Below, in pieces: positions 26,756 through 36,014 of a stretch of 64,000 nucleotides of DNA; positions within the stretch are counted from its first letter, which is position 1, and every line of letters starts with the position of its first letter. Made by a program: the position numbers and the translations under genes. Source of the stretch: Microbacterium dauci (lineage in GTDB: Bacteria; Actinomycetota; Actinomycetes; Actinomycetales; Microbacteriaceae). The DNA is taken from positions 154,945 through 218,944 of the forward strand of contig NZ_JASJND010000002.1 of NCBI RefSeq assembly GCF_030065535.1, read 5' to 3'. The notes beneath the pieces were generated by a model. That model saw nothing but the letters and a program-made list of their open reading frames with translations. It was not told where the DNA came from and did no database searches.

Positions 26756-28251
26756 GCCTCGCGCAGGGTGATGGCGTCGACGTCATCAGCGGAGTCCGTC
26801 TCACCGGTGCCGAACGGCTCGACCCGTTCGGCACCGATCCGGTCGACCTCCATCTGGCAGACGGCCTCATCGCCGACATCGCGCCGGTGGGCGCCCTGCC
26901 TGCGCGGGGCCGCGTCGTCGACGGCACCGGCGGGTGGGTCGTCCCCGGGCTCTGGGACCACCACATCCACACGGTCCAGTGGGCACTCGTCGCCCAGCGC
27001 GTCGACCTCGGCGGTGCCGGCAGCGCGGCCGAGGCTGTGGCCGTCATGCGCACGGCACCGGTGCTCGACGACGGTCGGCGGGTCGGCACGGGCTTCCGCG
27101 ATGCCTTCTGGGCCGACGCGCCGACCTTGGAAGCCTTGGATGCCGCGACCGGCGAGGTGCCGACATACCTCATCAATGCCGACGTCCACAGCGTCTGGAT
27201 GAACTCCGCCGCGCTGCGACGCGAGGGCATGTCTGCGCCCGACGGCGTCGTCCGAGAAGAGCCCGCCTTCGAGGTCTCGCGGCGCCTGAACCTCGTCGAC
27301 CCGGCGGTCGCCGACCGCCTCGTCACCGAGTCGCTCGCCCGCGCCGCGGCACGCGGTGTCACGGGCATCGTCGACCTCGACATGGCGTGGAACGTCGAGG
27401 GCTGGACACGGCGGCTCGAGCGCGGGTTCGACCTCACGCGCGTCTCGTTCGGCGTCTACCCGGCCCTGCTCGAACGGGCGATCGCCGAGGGACTCCGGAC
27501 CGGCGACGCCCTCGATGCGGCCGGGCTCGTGCGGGTCGGGTCGCTGAAGGCCATCACCGATGGCTCCCTCGGCACGCGCACTGCCGCGTGCTCGCACCAC
27601 TACCCGGGCGACCCCGGCAACTTCGGCCTGCTGACCGTGCCGCCGGACGAGCTTGTAGCGCTGATGACGAGAGCGACCGGTGCGGGCCTCACCTGCGCGA
27701 TCCACGCGATCGGCGACGTGGCGAACTCGCACGCGCTCGACGCCTTCGCGACCACCGGCGCGACCGGCACGATCGAGCACGCCCAGCTCGTCGCCCACGT
27801 CGACATCCCGCGCTTCGGCCGCCTCGGCGTCGCCGCGAGCGTCCAGCCGGAACACGCGATCGACGACCGCGACCTCACCGACACCATCTGGGCTTCGCAG
27901 ACGGCGCAGCCGTACCCGCTCCGCGCTCTCGCCGACGCGGGCGCGAACTTGCTGTTCGGCTCCGATGCGCCGGTCTCGCCGCTCGATCCGTGGGCGGCGA
28001 TGGCCGCCGCGGTGCACCGGACCCGCGACGGCCGCGCACCGTGGCGCCCTGACCAGGCACTCGACGCGGGCACCGCGCTCGCGGCATCCACCGCCGGCGG
28101 CTCGGAGACGGGCTCGGCCCTGGAACCCGGGATGACGGCCGACCTCGTGCTGATCGACCGCGACCCCCTGACCGCCGACGAGCCGGCGCTCCGGGGCACT
28201 CGCGCGCACGCGACGTTGCTCGCCGGCCGTCTCACGCACCTGGACATCTGA
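26752..28251 (+). CDS. Amidohydrolase, YtcJ-like (Amidohydro_3)
   Basis: 499 residues. Metal-binding DHHIH at 69-73, Lys in VGSLKAITDGSLGTRTA, later His residues in IHAIGDVAN and IEHAQL and the final Asp in LLFGSDAPVSPLD follow the YtcJ amidohydrolase pattern, which hydrolyses exocyclic amide or imine bonds of unknown substrates. No signal peptide. Co-translated with the PaiB-like protein (ATGA overlap), suggesting a common pathway. Confidence 0.9.
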   Translation: MSLAQGDGVDVISGVRLTGAERLDPFGTDPVDLHLADGLIADIAPVGALPARGRVVDGTGGWVVPGLWDHHIHTVQWALVAQRVDLGGAGSAAEAVAVMRTAPVLDDGRRVGTGFRDAFWADAPTLEALDAATGEVPTYLINADVHSVWMNSAALRREGMSAPDGVVREEPAFEVSRRLNLVDPAVADRLVTESLARAAARGVTGIVDLDMAWNVEGWTRRLERGFDLTRVSFGVYPALLERAIAEGLRTGDALDAAGLVRVGSLKAITDGSLGTRTAACSHHYPGDPGNFGLLTVPPDELVALMTRATGAGLTCAIHAIGDVANSHALDAFATTGATGTIEHAQLVAHVDIPRFGRLGVAASVQPEHAIDDRDLTDTIWASQTAQPYPLRALADAGANLLFGSDAPVSPLDPWAAMAAAVHRTRDGRAPWRPDQALDAGTALAASTAGGSETGSALEPGMTADLVLIDRDPLTADEPALRGTRAHATLLAGRLTHLDI

Positions 28252-28270
28252 TGCGCATCACGACCGACGG

Positions 28271-28276
28271 TAGGTT
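28271..28276 (+). promoter_or_regulatory. -10 box of gamma carbonic anhydrase gene (leaderless)
   Basis: TAGGTT six bases before the ATG at 28283. Confidence 0.55.
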
Positions 28277-28282
28277 CGAGCC

Positions 28283-28813
28283 ATGACCGTCGCAGCCGCT
28301 GCCAGCATCATCACCGTGTCGGGAGCGACGCCCGTCGTCCCGGCGACGGCCTTCGTCGCGGCCGGCGCTCGGATCGTCGGCGACGTGACCCTGGGGGAAC
28401 AGTCGAGCGTCTGGTACAACGCGGTGCTGCGCGGTGACAGTGCGGCGATCACGGTAGGTGCGCGCAGCAACCTGCAGGACAACGTCTCGGTGCACGTCGA
28501 TGCCGGGCACGCCGTGGTGATCGGCGACGACGTGTCGGTCGGACACAACGCCGTCGTGCACGGATGCCGCATCGGCGACGGATCCCTCATCGGCATGGGC
28601 AGCGTCATCCTCTCCGGTGCCGAAATCGGGGCCGGGTGCCTGATCGCAGGCGGCGCCGTCGTCCTCGGTGGCACGATCGTCCCCGACGGATCGCTCGTCG
28701 CGGGCGTTCCGGCGAAGGTGCGTCGCCCACTCACCGATGAAGAGCGGGCGGGTCTCCTCCGCAACGCCGCCGTCTACCTCGCGCACCTCGAGGCGCACGC
28801 CGCCGCCGAATGA
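28283..28813 (+). CDS. Gamma carbonic anhydrase family protein
   Basis: 176 residues forming a left-handed beta helix of hexapeptide repeats. The pattern SVWYNAVLRGDSAAITVG, NLQDNVSVHVD and VGHNAVVHGC supplies the three histidines that bind metal across the trimer interface. Reversible CO2 hydration, or an acyltransferase-like role, as in the YrdA group. Its stop overlaps lnt by four bases. Confidence 0.92.
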   Translation: MTVAAAASIITVSGATPVVPATAFVAAGARIVGDVTLGEQSSVWYNAVLRGDSAAITVGARSNLQDNVSVHVDAGHAVVIGDDVSVGHNAVVHGCRIGDGSLIGMGSVILSGAEIGAGCLIAGGAVVLGGTIVPDGSLVAGVPAKVRRPLTDEERAGLLRNAAVYLAHLEAHAAAE

Positions 28814-30378
28814 GCCGGCCGGGCCCCGCGCCACTCCTTCCAATCTGGCTGGCGCTCCCGATTGCGATCATCGCCGGCGCGCTGTTCGACCTCGCCTTCC
28901 CGGACGTCGGTATCTGGCAGCTCGCCTTCCCGGCCGCCGCCCTCGCGCTCCTCACACTGATCGGCCGCTCGGTGGGCGGGGGCATGCTCGTCGGCGCAGT
29001 GTTCTCGGCGTCGTTCTACCTTCTGCACATCGAGTGGATCACCCGCTACCTCGGCGTGATCCCCTGGTTCGCGCTCGCGGGCATTGAAACGCTCCTGAAC
29101 GCGATCACGGCGCCGCTGCTCGTCCTCGCGTATCGATGGATGCCACGACTCGCGCCGGGCCCGTGGGTGCGGGTCCTGGCGCTGCCGGCGCTCATCGCGG
29201 CGCTGTGGACCGCACGCGAGCAGTTCCTCGGTTCGTGGCCCTACACGGGCTTCCCATGGGGAAGAGTCGGGATGAGCCAGTCCGAGGGTCCGCTGGCGGA
29301 GCTCGCATCGTGGGTCGGCGTCAGCGGCCTCACGTTCGCGATGGTGTTCGTTGCGGCGGCGGCGATCGAGGCGACCCGGCTGCGTGTGTGGCGACGTCTG
29401 ACGCTCGGGATCCCCGCTGCGGCCATGCTCCTGATTCTCGCCGTCATTCCGCAGTTCCCCACGGCCGATGCCGGGACGATGCGGGTCGGCGCTGTCCAAG
29501 GCAACGGCCCGTCCGGCTACTTCGACGAACGCGAGCCGTACGCGATCTTCCAAGCCCAGCTGGACGCCACCGCCCCGGTGCTCGACGCGGACATCGACCT
29601 GCTCCTCTGGCCCGAGGGCGGGATCGACGCCGACCCGCTCGCGAACACCTCCGTCGCGCGAGCGCTGGGCGATCTCGCGACCCGGGTCGACGCACCGTTG
29701 CTGGTGAATGCCGCCACCGAGCGCGGCGAGGACATCTACAACACCTCGATGCTCTGGAATCCGGGAGCCCTCGAACCATCCGCACTGCACGACAAGCGCA
29801 ACCCGGTGCCGATGGGGGAGTACGTACCCGATCGGTGGTTCTTCGAGGCGATCGTGCCGGACCTCATCGGCCTCATCCAACGCGAGTACACGCCGGGGAC
29901 GAACGCGCCGTTCATGGACGTGGACGGCGTCGGCGTCGGCCTCGCGATCTGCTTCGACGTCATCTACGACGAGGTGATCCGGGAGAGCGTGCAGGACGGT
30001 GCGCAGGTGCTGATGTTCCAGACGAACAACGCGGACTTCCGCGGCACCGACGAGAACCTCCAGCAACTCGGGTTCGCCCGAATGCGGGCGATCGAGACCG
30101 GTCGTGCCGTCGTGAACGTATCCACCGTCGGGACGAGTCAGGTCATCGCGCCCGATGGATCGGTCATGGACGCGCTCGGCGTCGATGAGGCCGGCGCGCT
30201 CGTGGTCGATGTCCCACTCCGGACGGGGCTCACCGCCGGGGTCGTCCTCGGACCGGCCGTACAGTGGCTCCTCGGCTGGCTCTCGCTCCCCGTTCTCGCA
30301 GCGCTCGGGGTCATCCTCCGGCTGCGCGGGCGCACGAAAGCGGCGCCGCCCGCGGAGGACGGCGCCGCTGAAGTGTGA
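28810..30378 (+). CDS. lnt: Apolipoprotein N-acyltransferase
   Basis: Integral membrane enzyme (522 aa) adding the third acyl chain to lipoproteins. About six hydrophobic segments in the first 215 residues, then a nitrilase-type domain with the Glu-Lys-Cys triad at Glu269 (WPEGGID), Lys329 (HDKRNPVPMGEY) and Cys381 (AICFDVIYDE), and a final membrane segment. Actinobacteria are Gram-positive but many carry lnt. The partner lgt is at 57209-58180. Confidence 0.95.
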   Translation: MSRPGPAPLLPIWLALPIAIIAGALFDLAFPDVGIWQLAFPAAALALLTLIGRSVGGGMLVGAVFSASFYLLHIEWITRYLGVIPWFALAGIETLLNAITAPLLVLAYRWMPRLAPGPWVRVLALPALIAALWTAREQFLGSWPYTGFPWGRVGMSQSEGPLAELASWVGVSGLTFAMVFVAAAAIEATRLRVWRRLTLGIPAAAMLLILAVIPQFPTADAGTMRVGAVQGNGPSGYFDEREPYAIFQAQLDATAPVLDADIDLLLWPEGGIDADPLANTSVARALGDLATRVDAPLLVNAATERGEDIYNTSMLWNPGALEPSALHDKRNPVPMGEYVPDRWFFEAIVPDLIGLIQREYTPGTNAPFMDVDGVGVGLAICFDVIYDEVIRESVQDGAQVLMFQTNNADFRGTDENLQQLGFARMRAIETGRAVVNVSTVGTSQVIAPDGSVMDALGVDEAGALVVDVPLRTGLTAGVVLGPAVQWLLGWLSLPVLAALGVILRLRGRTKAAPPAEDGAAEV

Positions 30379-30381
30379 GTG

Positions 30382-30744
30382 TCAGGCGCTCAGGCGCTCG
30401 CCACGACGTGCCCGCAGCAGTGCGAGGCGCTCTTCGAGCAGTTCCTCGAGCTCGGGAATCGTCCGGCGTTCCATGAGCATGTCCCAGTGGGTGCGGGCTG
30501 CCTTGTCGCCCGAGTGGTCGACCTCGGCGACGGTGTCGCCGATCCGACGAAGGGCCTCGGAACCGCAAGTGCGGCATTCCCAGGCCTCAGGGACCTCTGC
30601 GTCAGCCGCAAAGGTCATCACCGTCTCACGCTCGCACTGCGTGCAGACGTACGTGTGGTTGGTGCGCTCCACGAACACGACGCCTTCTTCGCTCTGTAGG
30701 CTCGAAGCGCCGAGTCGCATGCCGCGCAGGCTGCGATCTGCCAT
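30382..30744 (-). CDS. rbpA: RNA polymerase-binding protein RbpA
   Basis: Actinobacterial transcription factor that binds the group I sigma factor and stabilises the open complex; 120 aa. N-terminal tail MADRSLRGMRLGASSLQSEE, zinc ribbon with CTQC (34-37) and CRTC (57-60), and the sigma-interaction domain HWDMLMERRTIPELEELLEERL. RBS GAGAGGA precedes the ATG; GTTATAC about 30 bases further upstream is a plausible -10. Convergent with lnt. Confidence 0.97.
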   Translation of the reverse strand: MADRSLRGMRLGASSLQSEEGVVFVERTNHTYVCTQCERETVMTFAADAEVPEAWECRTCGSEALRRIGDTVAEVDHSGDKAARTHWDMLMERRTIPELEELLEERLALLRARRGERLSA

Positions 30745-30817
30745 TGTGTGGTCCTCTCGGTCGTCCTCAGGTATAACGAACTCACCTGTGGACTTCATCC
30801 GAACGGGTGCCCCGATG

Positions 30818-30834
30818 CCCCTGATTCACAGGGG
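30818..30834 (-). terminator. Short hairpin after the glycerophosphodiesterase gene
   Basis: CCCCTG-ATTCA-CAGGGG, a 6-bp perfect stem about 45 bases beyond the phosphodiesterase stop. Weak but well placed. Confidence 0.35.
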
Positions 30835-30879
30835 ACGCCCAGCAGCCCGAGGTAAATACGCCGGGCGTGTCGGCGGGCT

Positions 30880-31650
30880 TCAACGGCCGTTGATGGCCGC
30901 CATCGCGAGATCGGCGCGATCCGTAACGATCCCGTCGACGCCGCGTGCCAGGAGCGCCCGCATCTTGGCCGGCTCGTTCACGGTCCAGACGTGCACTTCG
31001 ACGCCGGCATCGTGTGCCCCTGCGATGAACCGAGGTGTGATGATGCGGATGCCGCGGTGGCGCTCCGGCACCTGCAGGGCATCGACCTCGTGCAGCCCGC
31101 TCCGCGCAAGCCCGGTGAGGCCGGTCCGGAGTCCCAGGAGGATCCGAGCGAGGGTCTTCGACCCTGCGGATGTGGCGGGCGCGCCGCCCCGCTCGCGTGC
31201 CGCGGCCAGCGCGGCGCGGCGACGTGCATCGTCGAAGCTCGTGAGCAGCACCCGGTCAGCATGGCGCGCGATGACATGGCCGGCTGGGACCGCCGCGGCA
31301 TCCGCCTTCACATCGAGGTTGAACCGCGCGTCCGGGAACGCGTCGAGCGCATCGCGCAGGGTGGCGAGGCCGCCCCGGGTGGCCATGATCTGCTCGAGCT
31401 CGCGCGCCGTCACGTCAGCCACCGGTCGGGGGTCTCCGGTCACCCGACGCAGATCGGCATCGTGGAAGAGCACCACCTCACCGTCCGCGGTGAGGTGGCA
31501 GTCGGACTCCAGGTACGGCGTCCCAGCCGCGCGCCCCGCAGCCAACGCGGCGACCGAGTTCTCGACGACGCCCTCGGAGTCCGGCGGGACGAATCCGCGG
31601 TGCGCGAGGACGCGGGGGAGCGGGGAACCGGAGAACCAGGGATGGGTCAC
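30880..31650 (-). CDS. Glycerophosphodiester phosphodiesterase
   Basis: 256 residues, GDPD TIM barrel. HRGFVPPDSEGVVENSVAAL gives the catalytic His and first metal ligands; ESDCHLTADGEVVLFHDADLRRVTG supplies the second His and Glu; VWTVNEPAKMRALLARGVDGIVTDRAD closes the barrel. Cleaves glycerophosphodiesters to glycerol-3-P and alcohol. No signal peptide. GTG at 31650 follows AGGATGAAGG; a leaderless start from CAGGAT is also possible. Confidence 0.93.
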   Translation of the reverse strand: MTHPWFSGSPLPRVLAHRGFVPPDSEGVVENSVAALAAGRAAGTPYLESDCHLTADGEVVLFHDADLRRVTGDPRPVADVTARELEQIMATRGGLATLRDALDAFPDARFNLDVKADAAAVPAGHVIARHADRVLLTSFDDARRRAALAAARERGGAPATSAGSKTLARILLGLRTGLTGLARSGLHEVDALQVPERHRGIRIITPRFIAGAHDAGVEVHVWTVNEPAKMRALLARGVDGIVTDRADLAMAAINGR

Positions 31651-31711
31651 ACCTTCATCCTGACCGCCAGCTCCGCCCGTGCGCCACCGATGGGGGTGAA
31701 CACCCGGTTGA

Positions 31712-31717
31712 TAGGGT
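31712..31717 (+). promoter_or_regulatory. -10 box of the SDR/S9 operon
   Basis: TAGGGT about 54 bases before the ATG at 31772, which has its own RBS AGGAGA, so this transcript has a normal leader. Confidence 0.45.
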
Positions 31718-31771
31718 CGGAGATGCTCGAGCCACAGCTCGCACCACCCCCACACCTCGCAGGAGATCGTC

Positions 31772-32533
31772 ATGTCGCAGCCCCTTCCCTCCGGTTCCCT
31801 CACGGGGAAGACCGCCCTCGTGACCGGCTCGTCGCGCGGCATCGGGGCCGACACCGCGCGCTACCTCGCCCAGGCCGGCGCGAACGTCGTCATCAACTTC
31901 CGGAACAAGGCGCCCCGTGCCGAGAAGCTCGCGACCGAGCTGCGCGAGCTCGGCGTGCAGGTGCTCACCGTCGGCGCCGACCTCACCGATGCGGCATCCG
32001 TGCAGGCGATGTTCCAGTCGGTCGGCGAGACCTTCGGCAGCCTCGACGTTCTCGTCCTGAACGCCTCGGGAGGCATGGAAGGCGGCATGGCTGCCGACTA
32101 CGCGCTCACGCTCAACCGCGACGCCCAGGTGGGCGTCCTCGAGGCTGCGCTTCCGCTGATGGCGGCCGGCAGCCGTGTCGTGTTCGTCACGAGCCACCAG
32201 GCGCACTTCATCGAGACCACGCCCACGATGCCCGAGTACGAGCCCGTCGCCCGCTCGAAGCGCGCCGGTGAAGACGCACTCCGCGCACGGATTCCCGCGC
32301 TCACGGACGCGGGCGTCGAGTTCGTCGTGGTGTCGGGCGACATGATCGAGGGCACCATCACTGCCACGCTGCTCGAACGCGCCAACCCCGGCGCGATCGA
32401 GGCCCGCCGCGAGAGCGCCGGAAAGCTCTACAACGTGTCGGAGTTCGCCGCGGAGGTCGCGCTCGCGACGATCGAACCGGTACCCGCCGACAACACCAAG
32501 CTCATCGGCGACGTGAGCTCGTTCGGCGCCTGA
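31772..32533 (+). CDS. SDR-family oxidoreductase
   Basis: 253 residues, Rossmann NAD(P)-binding motif TGSSRGIGADTARYL (about 19-33), NAS loop LVLNASGG in place of the usual NNAG, catalytic region SHQAHF...YEPVARSKRAGE in which the Tyr-x3-Lys is replaced by Tyr..Ser-Lys spacing, so activity may be atypical. Substrate unknown. RBS AGGAGA upstream; the S9 peptidase follows two bases after the stop. Confidence 0.88.
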   Translation: MSQPLPSGSLTGKTALVTGSSRGIGADTARYLAQAGANVVINFRNKAPRAEKLATELRELGVQVLTVGADLTDAASVQAMFQSVGETFGSLDVLVLNASGGMEGGMAADYALTLNRDAQVGVLEAALPLMAAGSRVVFVTSHQAHFIETTPTMPEYEPVARSKRAGEDALRARIPALTDAGVEFVVVSGDMIEGTITATLLERANPGAIEARRESAGKLYNVSEFAAEVALATIEPVPADNTKLIGDVSSFGA

Positions 32534-32535
32534 AC

Positions 32536-34497
32536 ATGCGGCCCACCGACATCCAGACCCTCGTCTCCGTCGGCCGCCCGACGATCCACCCCGACGGCGA
32601 GTTCGCCGTGTTCGCGACGTCGCGGCCCGACGTTGCCGCGAACCGGAACGTCGGGCAGCTGTGGCGCGTCGACCTGCCGGCGGGCACGCCGCGCAGGCTC
32701 ACGCAGGGCGTCGCCGACGCATCGCCACGCATCTCGCCCGACGGCACGACCATCGCGTTCGTGCGCGCCGACGCGGGCGGCAAGCCGCAGATCTTCGTGA
32801 TCCCGGCGGGCGGTGGCGAGCCCGTGCAGGCGACCGCCGCTCCCGGTGGCGTGTCGGCCTTCGCATGGTCGCCCGACAGCACCCGGTTCGCTTACCTTTC
32901 ACGAGTGGTCGAAGAGGGACGCTATGGGAGCGTCGATGGACTGGATGCCGCGGCCGAAGCGCCGCGCCGTGTCACCGGTGTCCGGTGGCACGCGAACGGA
33001 CTGGGCTATCTCGCCGACCGTCCTGCGCACGTGTTCGTGATCGACGCGCCGGCCACCGGCGCGGAACCGAGCTACGCGCCCGCTCCGGCGGTCGGCGTGC
33101 CCGGCGAGCGTCGCATCGTCGCGGCCGAAGCCCGCCAGCTGACGACCGGATCGGCATCGCACAGTGGTGTCGTCTTCACTCGCGACGGACTCGAGGTGCT
33201 CACCGCACCCGAGGAGATCGAGTTGGATCGCCGAGACCTGCGCTCGAGCCTCGTCGCAATCTCGATCGAGACGGGTGCCGTCCGTGACGTTCTCTCGCCG
33301 AGCGCGAATCTCTCGCTCACCGACGTGACGGTCGCCGCGGACGGGACAGTGGCCGTGCTCGCATCGAGCGTCGGAGACGACGGCGTCGACTTCATCGCCC
33401 CCGGTGTCGGACTCTGGGTCATCGGAGCAGACGGCCCGCAGTCGCTCACTGATCCCGAGTCCGTCGACCTCGGCGAGGTCGGGTCGCACGTGACGGCGGT
33501 CGGCGACGAGTTCCTCGTCCACCGTCGCACCCGCGGGCGGGTGCACCTCGAGCGCGTCGACCGCGCCGGCCGTCGCACCGTGCTCCTGAGCGGCGACGTC
33601 GAGGTGAACGGACACGCAGCCGGTGGTCGGCACATCGTGGCATCCGTCGCTCGACCCGACTCACTCGGGGAGCTCGAGCTGATCGGGACCGGCGCCCTCA
33701 CGGCCTTCGCAGACCCGGCTCCGATCGTCGCCGCACCCGTCGAACTCGAGATCAGCGGCCGCGATGGCTATCCGGTGCACGGCTGGCTTGCAGCGCCCGC
33801 GGGGGAGGGGCCGCACCCGGTCATCCTCATGATCCACGGCGGACCGTATGCGCAGTACGGCATACACCTGTTCGACGAAGTGCAGACCCTCGTCGCCGCG
33901 GGATACGCCGTGGCGTACTGCAACCCGCGTGGCGCCGCCGGCTACGGACGGGTGCACGGGCGCAGCATCCGTCATCGGATGGGGACACTCGATCTCCATG
34001 ATGTGCTCGACTTCCTGGACGGTGCGATCGCCTCCGACGAACGACTCGACGCAGCGCGAGTCGGCATCATGGGCGGGTCCTACGGCGGCTACCTGACGGC
34101 GTGGATCATCGCGCATGAGCACCGGTTCGCGGCCGCGATCGTCGAGCGAGGCTTCCTCGACCCGATCTCATTCGCCGGGACGAGCGACATCGGCTCGTTC
34201 TTCGGCCACGAGTACGTCGGCGAAGATCCTGCGCAGATCGCTGCACAGAGCCCGATGGCGGTTGTGGGGCAGGTCACGACACCGACGCTCGTCGTGCACT
34301 CCGAACTCGACTTCCGCTGCCCGCTCGAGCAGGCGACCCGCTACTACAGTGCGCTCAAGCGGCAGGGCACCGCTGCGGAGATGCTCGTCTTCCCGGGCGA
34401 GGATCACGAGCTGACTCGGTCCGGGCAGCCCCGCCACCGGGTGGAGCGGTTCGACGCGGTGCTCGAGTGGTGGACGCGCCACCTGCCGGTCGACTGA
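32536..34497 (+). CDS. S9 family peptidase (acylaminoacyl-peptidase/prolyl oligopeptidase-like)
   Basis: 653 residues. N-terminal seven-bladed beta-propeller with repeated SPD-type strands (PRISPDGTTIAFV, AFAWSPDSTRFAYL) up to about residue 395, then an alpha/beta hydrolase domain with Ser515 in GGSYGGY, Asp592 in HSELDFRCP and His624 in GEDHEL. HGGPYAQYG forms the oxyanion segment. No signal peptide: intracellular peptide turnover. Probably co-transcribed with the SDR gene. Confidence 0.95.
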   Translation: MRPTDIQTLVSVGRPTIHPDGEFAVFATSRPDVAANRNVGQLWRVDLPAGTPRRLTQGVADASPRISPDGTTIAFVRADAGGKPQIFVIPAGGGEPVQATAAPGGVSAFAWSPDSTRFAYLSRVVEEGRYGSVDGLDAAAEAPRRVTGVRWHANGLGYLADRPAHVFVIDAPATGAEPSYAPAPAVGVPGERRIVAAEARQLTTGSASHSGVVFTRDGLEVLTAPEEIELDRRDLRSSLVAISIETGAVRDVLSPSANLSLTDVTVAADGTVAVLASSVGDDGVDFIAPGVGLWVIGADGPQSLTDPESVDLGEVGSHVTAVGDEFLVHRRTRGRVHLERVDRAGRRTVLLSGDVEVNGHAAGGRHIVASVARPDSLGELELIGTGALTAFADPAPIVAAPVELEISGRDGYPVHGWLAAPAGEGPHPVILMIHGGPYAQYGIHLFDEVQTLVAAGYAVAYCNPRGAAGYGRVHGRSIRHRMGTLDLHDVLDFLDGAIASDERLDAARVGIMGGSYGGYLTAWIIAHEHRFAAAIVERGFLDPISFAGTSDIGSFFGHEYVGEDPAQIAAQSPMAVVGQVTTPTLVVHSELDFRCPLEQATRYYSALKRQGTAAEMLVFPGEDHELTRSGQPRHRVERFDAVLEWWTRHLPVD

Positions 34498-34524
34498 CCG
34501 CGCAGCGATCGGTCCCGGCACCCG

Positions 34525-35457
34525 TCAGCTGACAGGGGAGAGCAGGAGCACGACCAGGAAGAGGACGGGCACGCACCCGACCGTCGTGATGAACACGGTG
34601 TCGCGGGCGATCGTCTCGCCGGTCTGGTAGCGCTGCGCGTAGTTGAAGACGTTCTGCGCTGTCGGGAGCGCCGCGAGCACGGTCACGACCAGGATCTCGG
34701 TAGCCGAGAGTCGGAAGACGAAGGCCGCCAGCGCCCACGCCACCAGCGGCATAGCGAACAGTTTCAGCCCGCTGGCCAGGATGATGTCACGGCGCCGTCC
34801 GGACGGCCCGAGCACGCGCTGCCCGTTCAACGAGATGCCGTAACTGATCAGGAGCACCGGAACTGCGGCGTTCGCCAACAGGTGCAGCGGATCGACCACG
34901 ATCGGCGGCAGGTCGATGCCGAGCGCGGCGACCGCCGTCCCGAGCGCCGACCCGAGGACGATCGGATTGGTGATCGTCCGCTTCAGGATGGGCCACGGGC
35001 GGCGCGAGCCGGTCGTCGTCGCGGCGTCCAGGATCGCCATGACGATCGGCGTGAGGATGAGCAGCTGGAAGAGGATGACGGGAGCCGGGAAGGCCGCGCT
35101 GCCGAGCACGTAGAGCGACAGGGGAATACCGATGTTGTTCGAGTTCACCTGTCCGGACGCGAGCGCGCCGATCACGATGTCACCTGTGCGCCGCTTCCAC
35201 AACAGTCGGGCCGGGAGCGCGTAGACGATGAAGATCACGACTGCCGTCAACGCCGACACCGGAAGCAGGCCTGAGAAGAGCATCGCGACGTCCGCCTCGG
35301 ACAGGACGACGAACAGGAGGAACGGGCTCAAGACGAAGAAGGTGAGCCGTCCGAGGATCGGGCCGGCGTTCGGGCCCAGCAGATCGATGCGGCCGATGAT
35401 CCACCCGACGAGGATGGCGACACCGATCACCACGAAGCCCGTCAGCACGTCCAGCAC
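34525..35457 (-). CDS. AEC-family transporter (auxin efflux carrier-like)
   Basis: 310 residues with about ten hydrophobic segments in two five-helix repeats; SGQVNSNNIGIPLSLYVLG carries the conserved Asn/Gly/Pro of the family cross-over and LPTAQNVFNYAQRYQ the second repeat equivalent. Exports organic anions; substrate unknown. GTG start placed by the TAGTCT box six bases upstream. Confidence 0.92.
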   Translation of the reverse strand: MLDVLTGFVVIGVAILVGWIIGRIDLLGPNAGPILGRLTFFVLSPFLLFVVLSEADVAMLFSGLLPVSALTAVVIFIVYALPARLLWKRRTGDIVIGALASGQVNSNNIGIPLSLYVLGSAAFPAPVILFQLLILTPIVMAILDAATTTGSRRPWPILKRTITNPIVLGSALGTAVAALGIDLPPIVVDPLHLLANAAVPVLLISYGISLNGQRVLGPSGRRRDIILASGLKLFAMPLVAWALAAFVFRLSATEILVVTVLAALPTAQNVFNYAQRYQTGETIARDTVFITTVGCVPVLFLVVLLLSPVS

Positions 35458-35463
35458 GCTTCG

Positions 35464-35469
35464 AGACTA
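35464..35469 (-). promoter_or_regulatory. -10 box of AEC transporter gene (leaderless)
   Basis: TAGTCT on the minus strand, six bases before the GTG at 35457. Confidence 0.55.
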
Positions 35470-35508
35470 CGACCGTTCGCACGCTTGCTCTGACGCCGGG
35501 GGAGTGGG

Positions 35509-35527
35509 TATCGTTTTTCGATAGATT
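35509..35527 (+). promoter_or_regulatory. Operator-like repeat on the DUF2975/XRE promoter
   Basis: TATCG-TTTTT-CGATA (35509-35523) is a perfect inverted repeat and runs into TAGATT (35522-35527), a good -10. A second related half-site CGATCGA follows. The Cro/CI-type regulator two genes downstream is the obvious candidate to bind here. Confidence 0.55.
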
Positions 35528-35549
35528 CCGATCGAAGAAGGACGCCACC

Positions 35550-36014
35550 ATGCCTCGACCCGCGATCACTGCCCTCCGGTTCGTCATCGCGCTGAGCCTC
35601 GTCGGCTCCGTGCTCGTGCAGACCGTGCTGATGACAGCGATCTGGTTCGACCTCGAGGCCGTCCCGCTCGGGCTGCGAATCACGGTCATCGCAATCTTCG
35701 AAGCGTGGGTCATCTGTCTCCAGGTGGTCGCTGTGTGCATCTGGCGACTGGCGGGGCTCGCGGCATCCGGCGCCGTGTTCACGACCGTCGCGTTCCGCTC
35801 CGTCGACATCGTGATCGGTGCCATCGGCGTCGCCGGTGTGCTCACCGCTGCGTTGGCGACGCTCATGGTCGGGGGAGCGGCGGCGCCGGGACTCGTGGGA
35901 CTGGTGTACGGGGCCGCACTGGTCACCGGTGGCGTCGCACTCGTCGTCGTGGTGATGCGGATGCTACTGCGCCAGGCGGCCGACATGCGCGCCGAGCTCG
36001 CGGAGGTGGTCTGA
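35550..36014 (+). CDS. DUF2975-like small membrane protein
   Basis: 154 residues, four hydrophobic segments (about 7-30, 43-66, 83-105, 115-137), ending in a charged tail RQAADMRAELAEVV. The pairing of a four-helix DUF2975 membrane protein with a tiny XRE regulator directly downstream is common in Gram-positive bacteria; function unknown. Stop and regulator start overlap (TGATG). Confidence 0.82.
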   Translation: MPRPAITALRFVIALSLVGSVLVQTVLMTAIWFDLEAVPLGLRITVIAIFEAWVICLQVVAVCIWRLAGLAASGAVFTTVAFRSVDIVIGAIGVAGVLTAALATLMVGGAAAPGLVGLVYGAALVTGGVALVVVVMRMLLRQAADMRAELAEVV

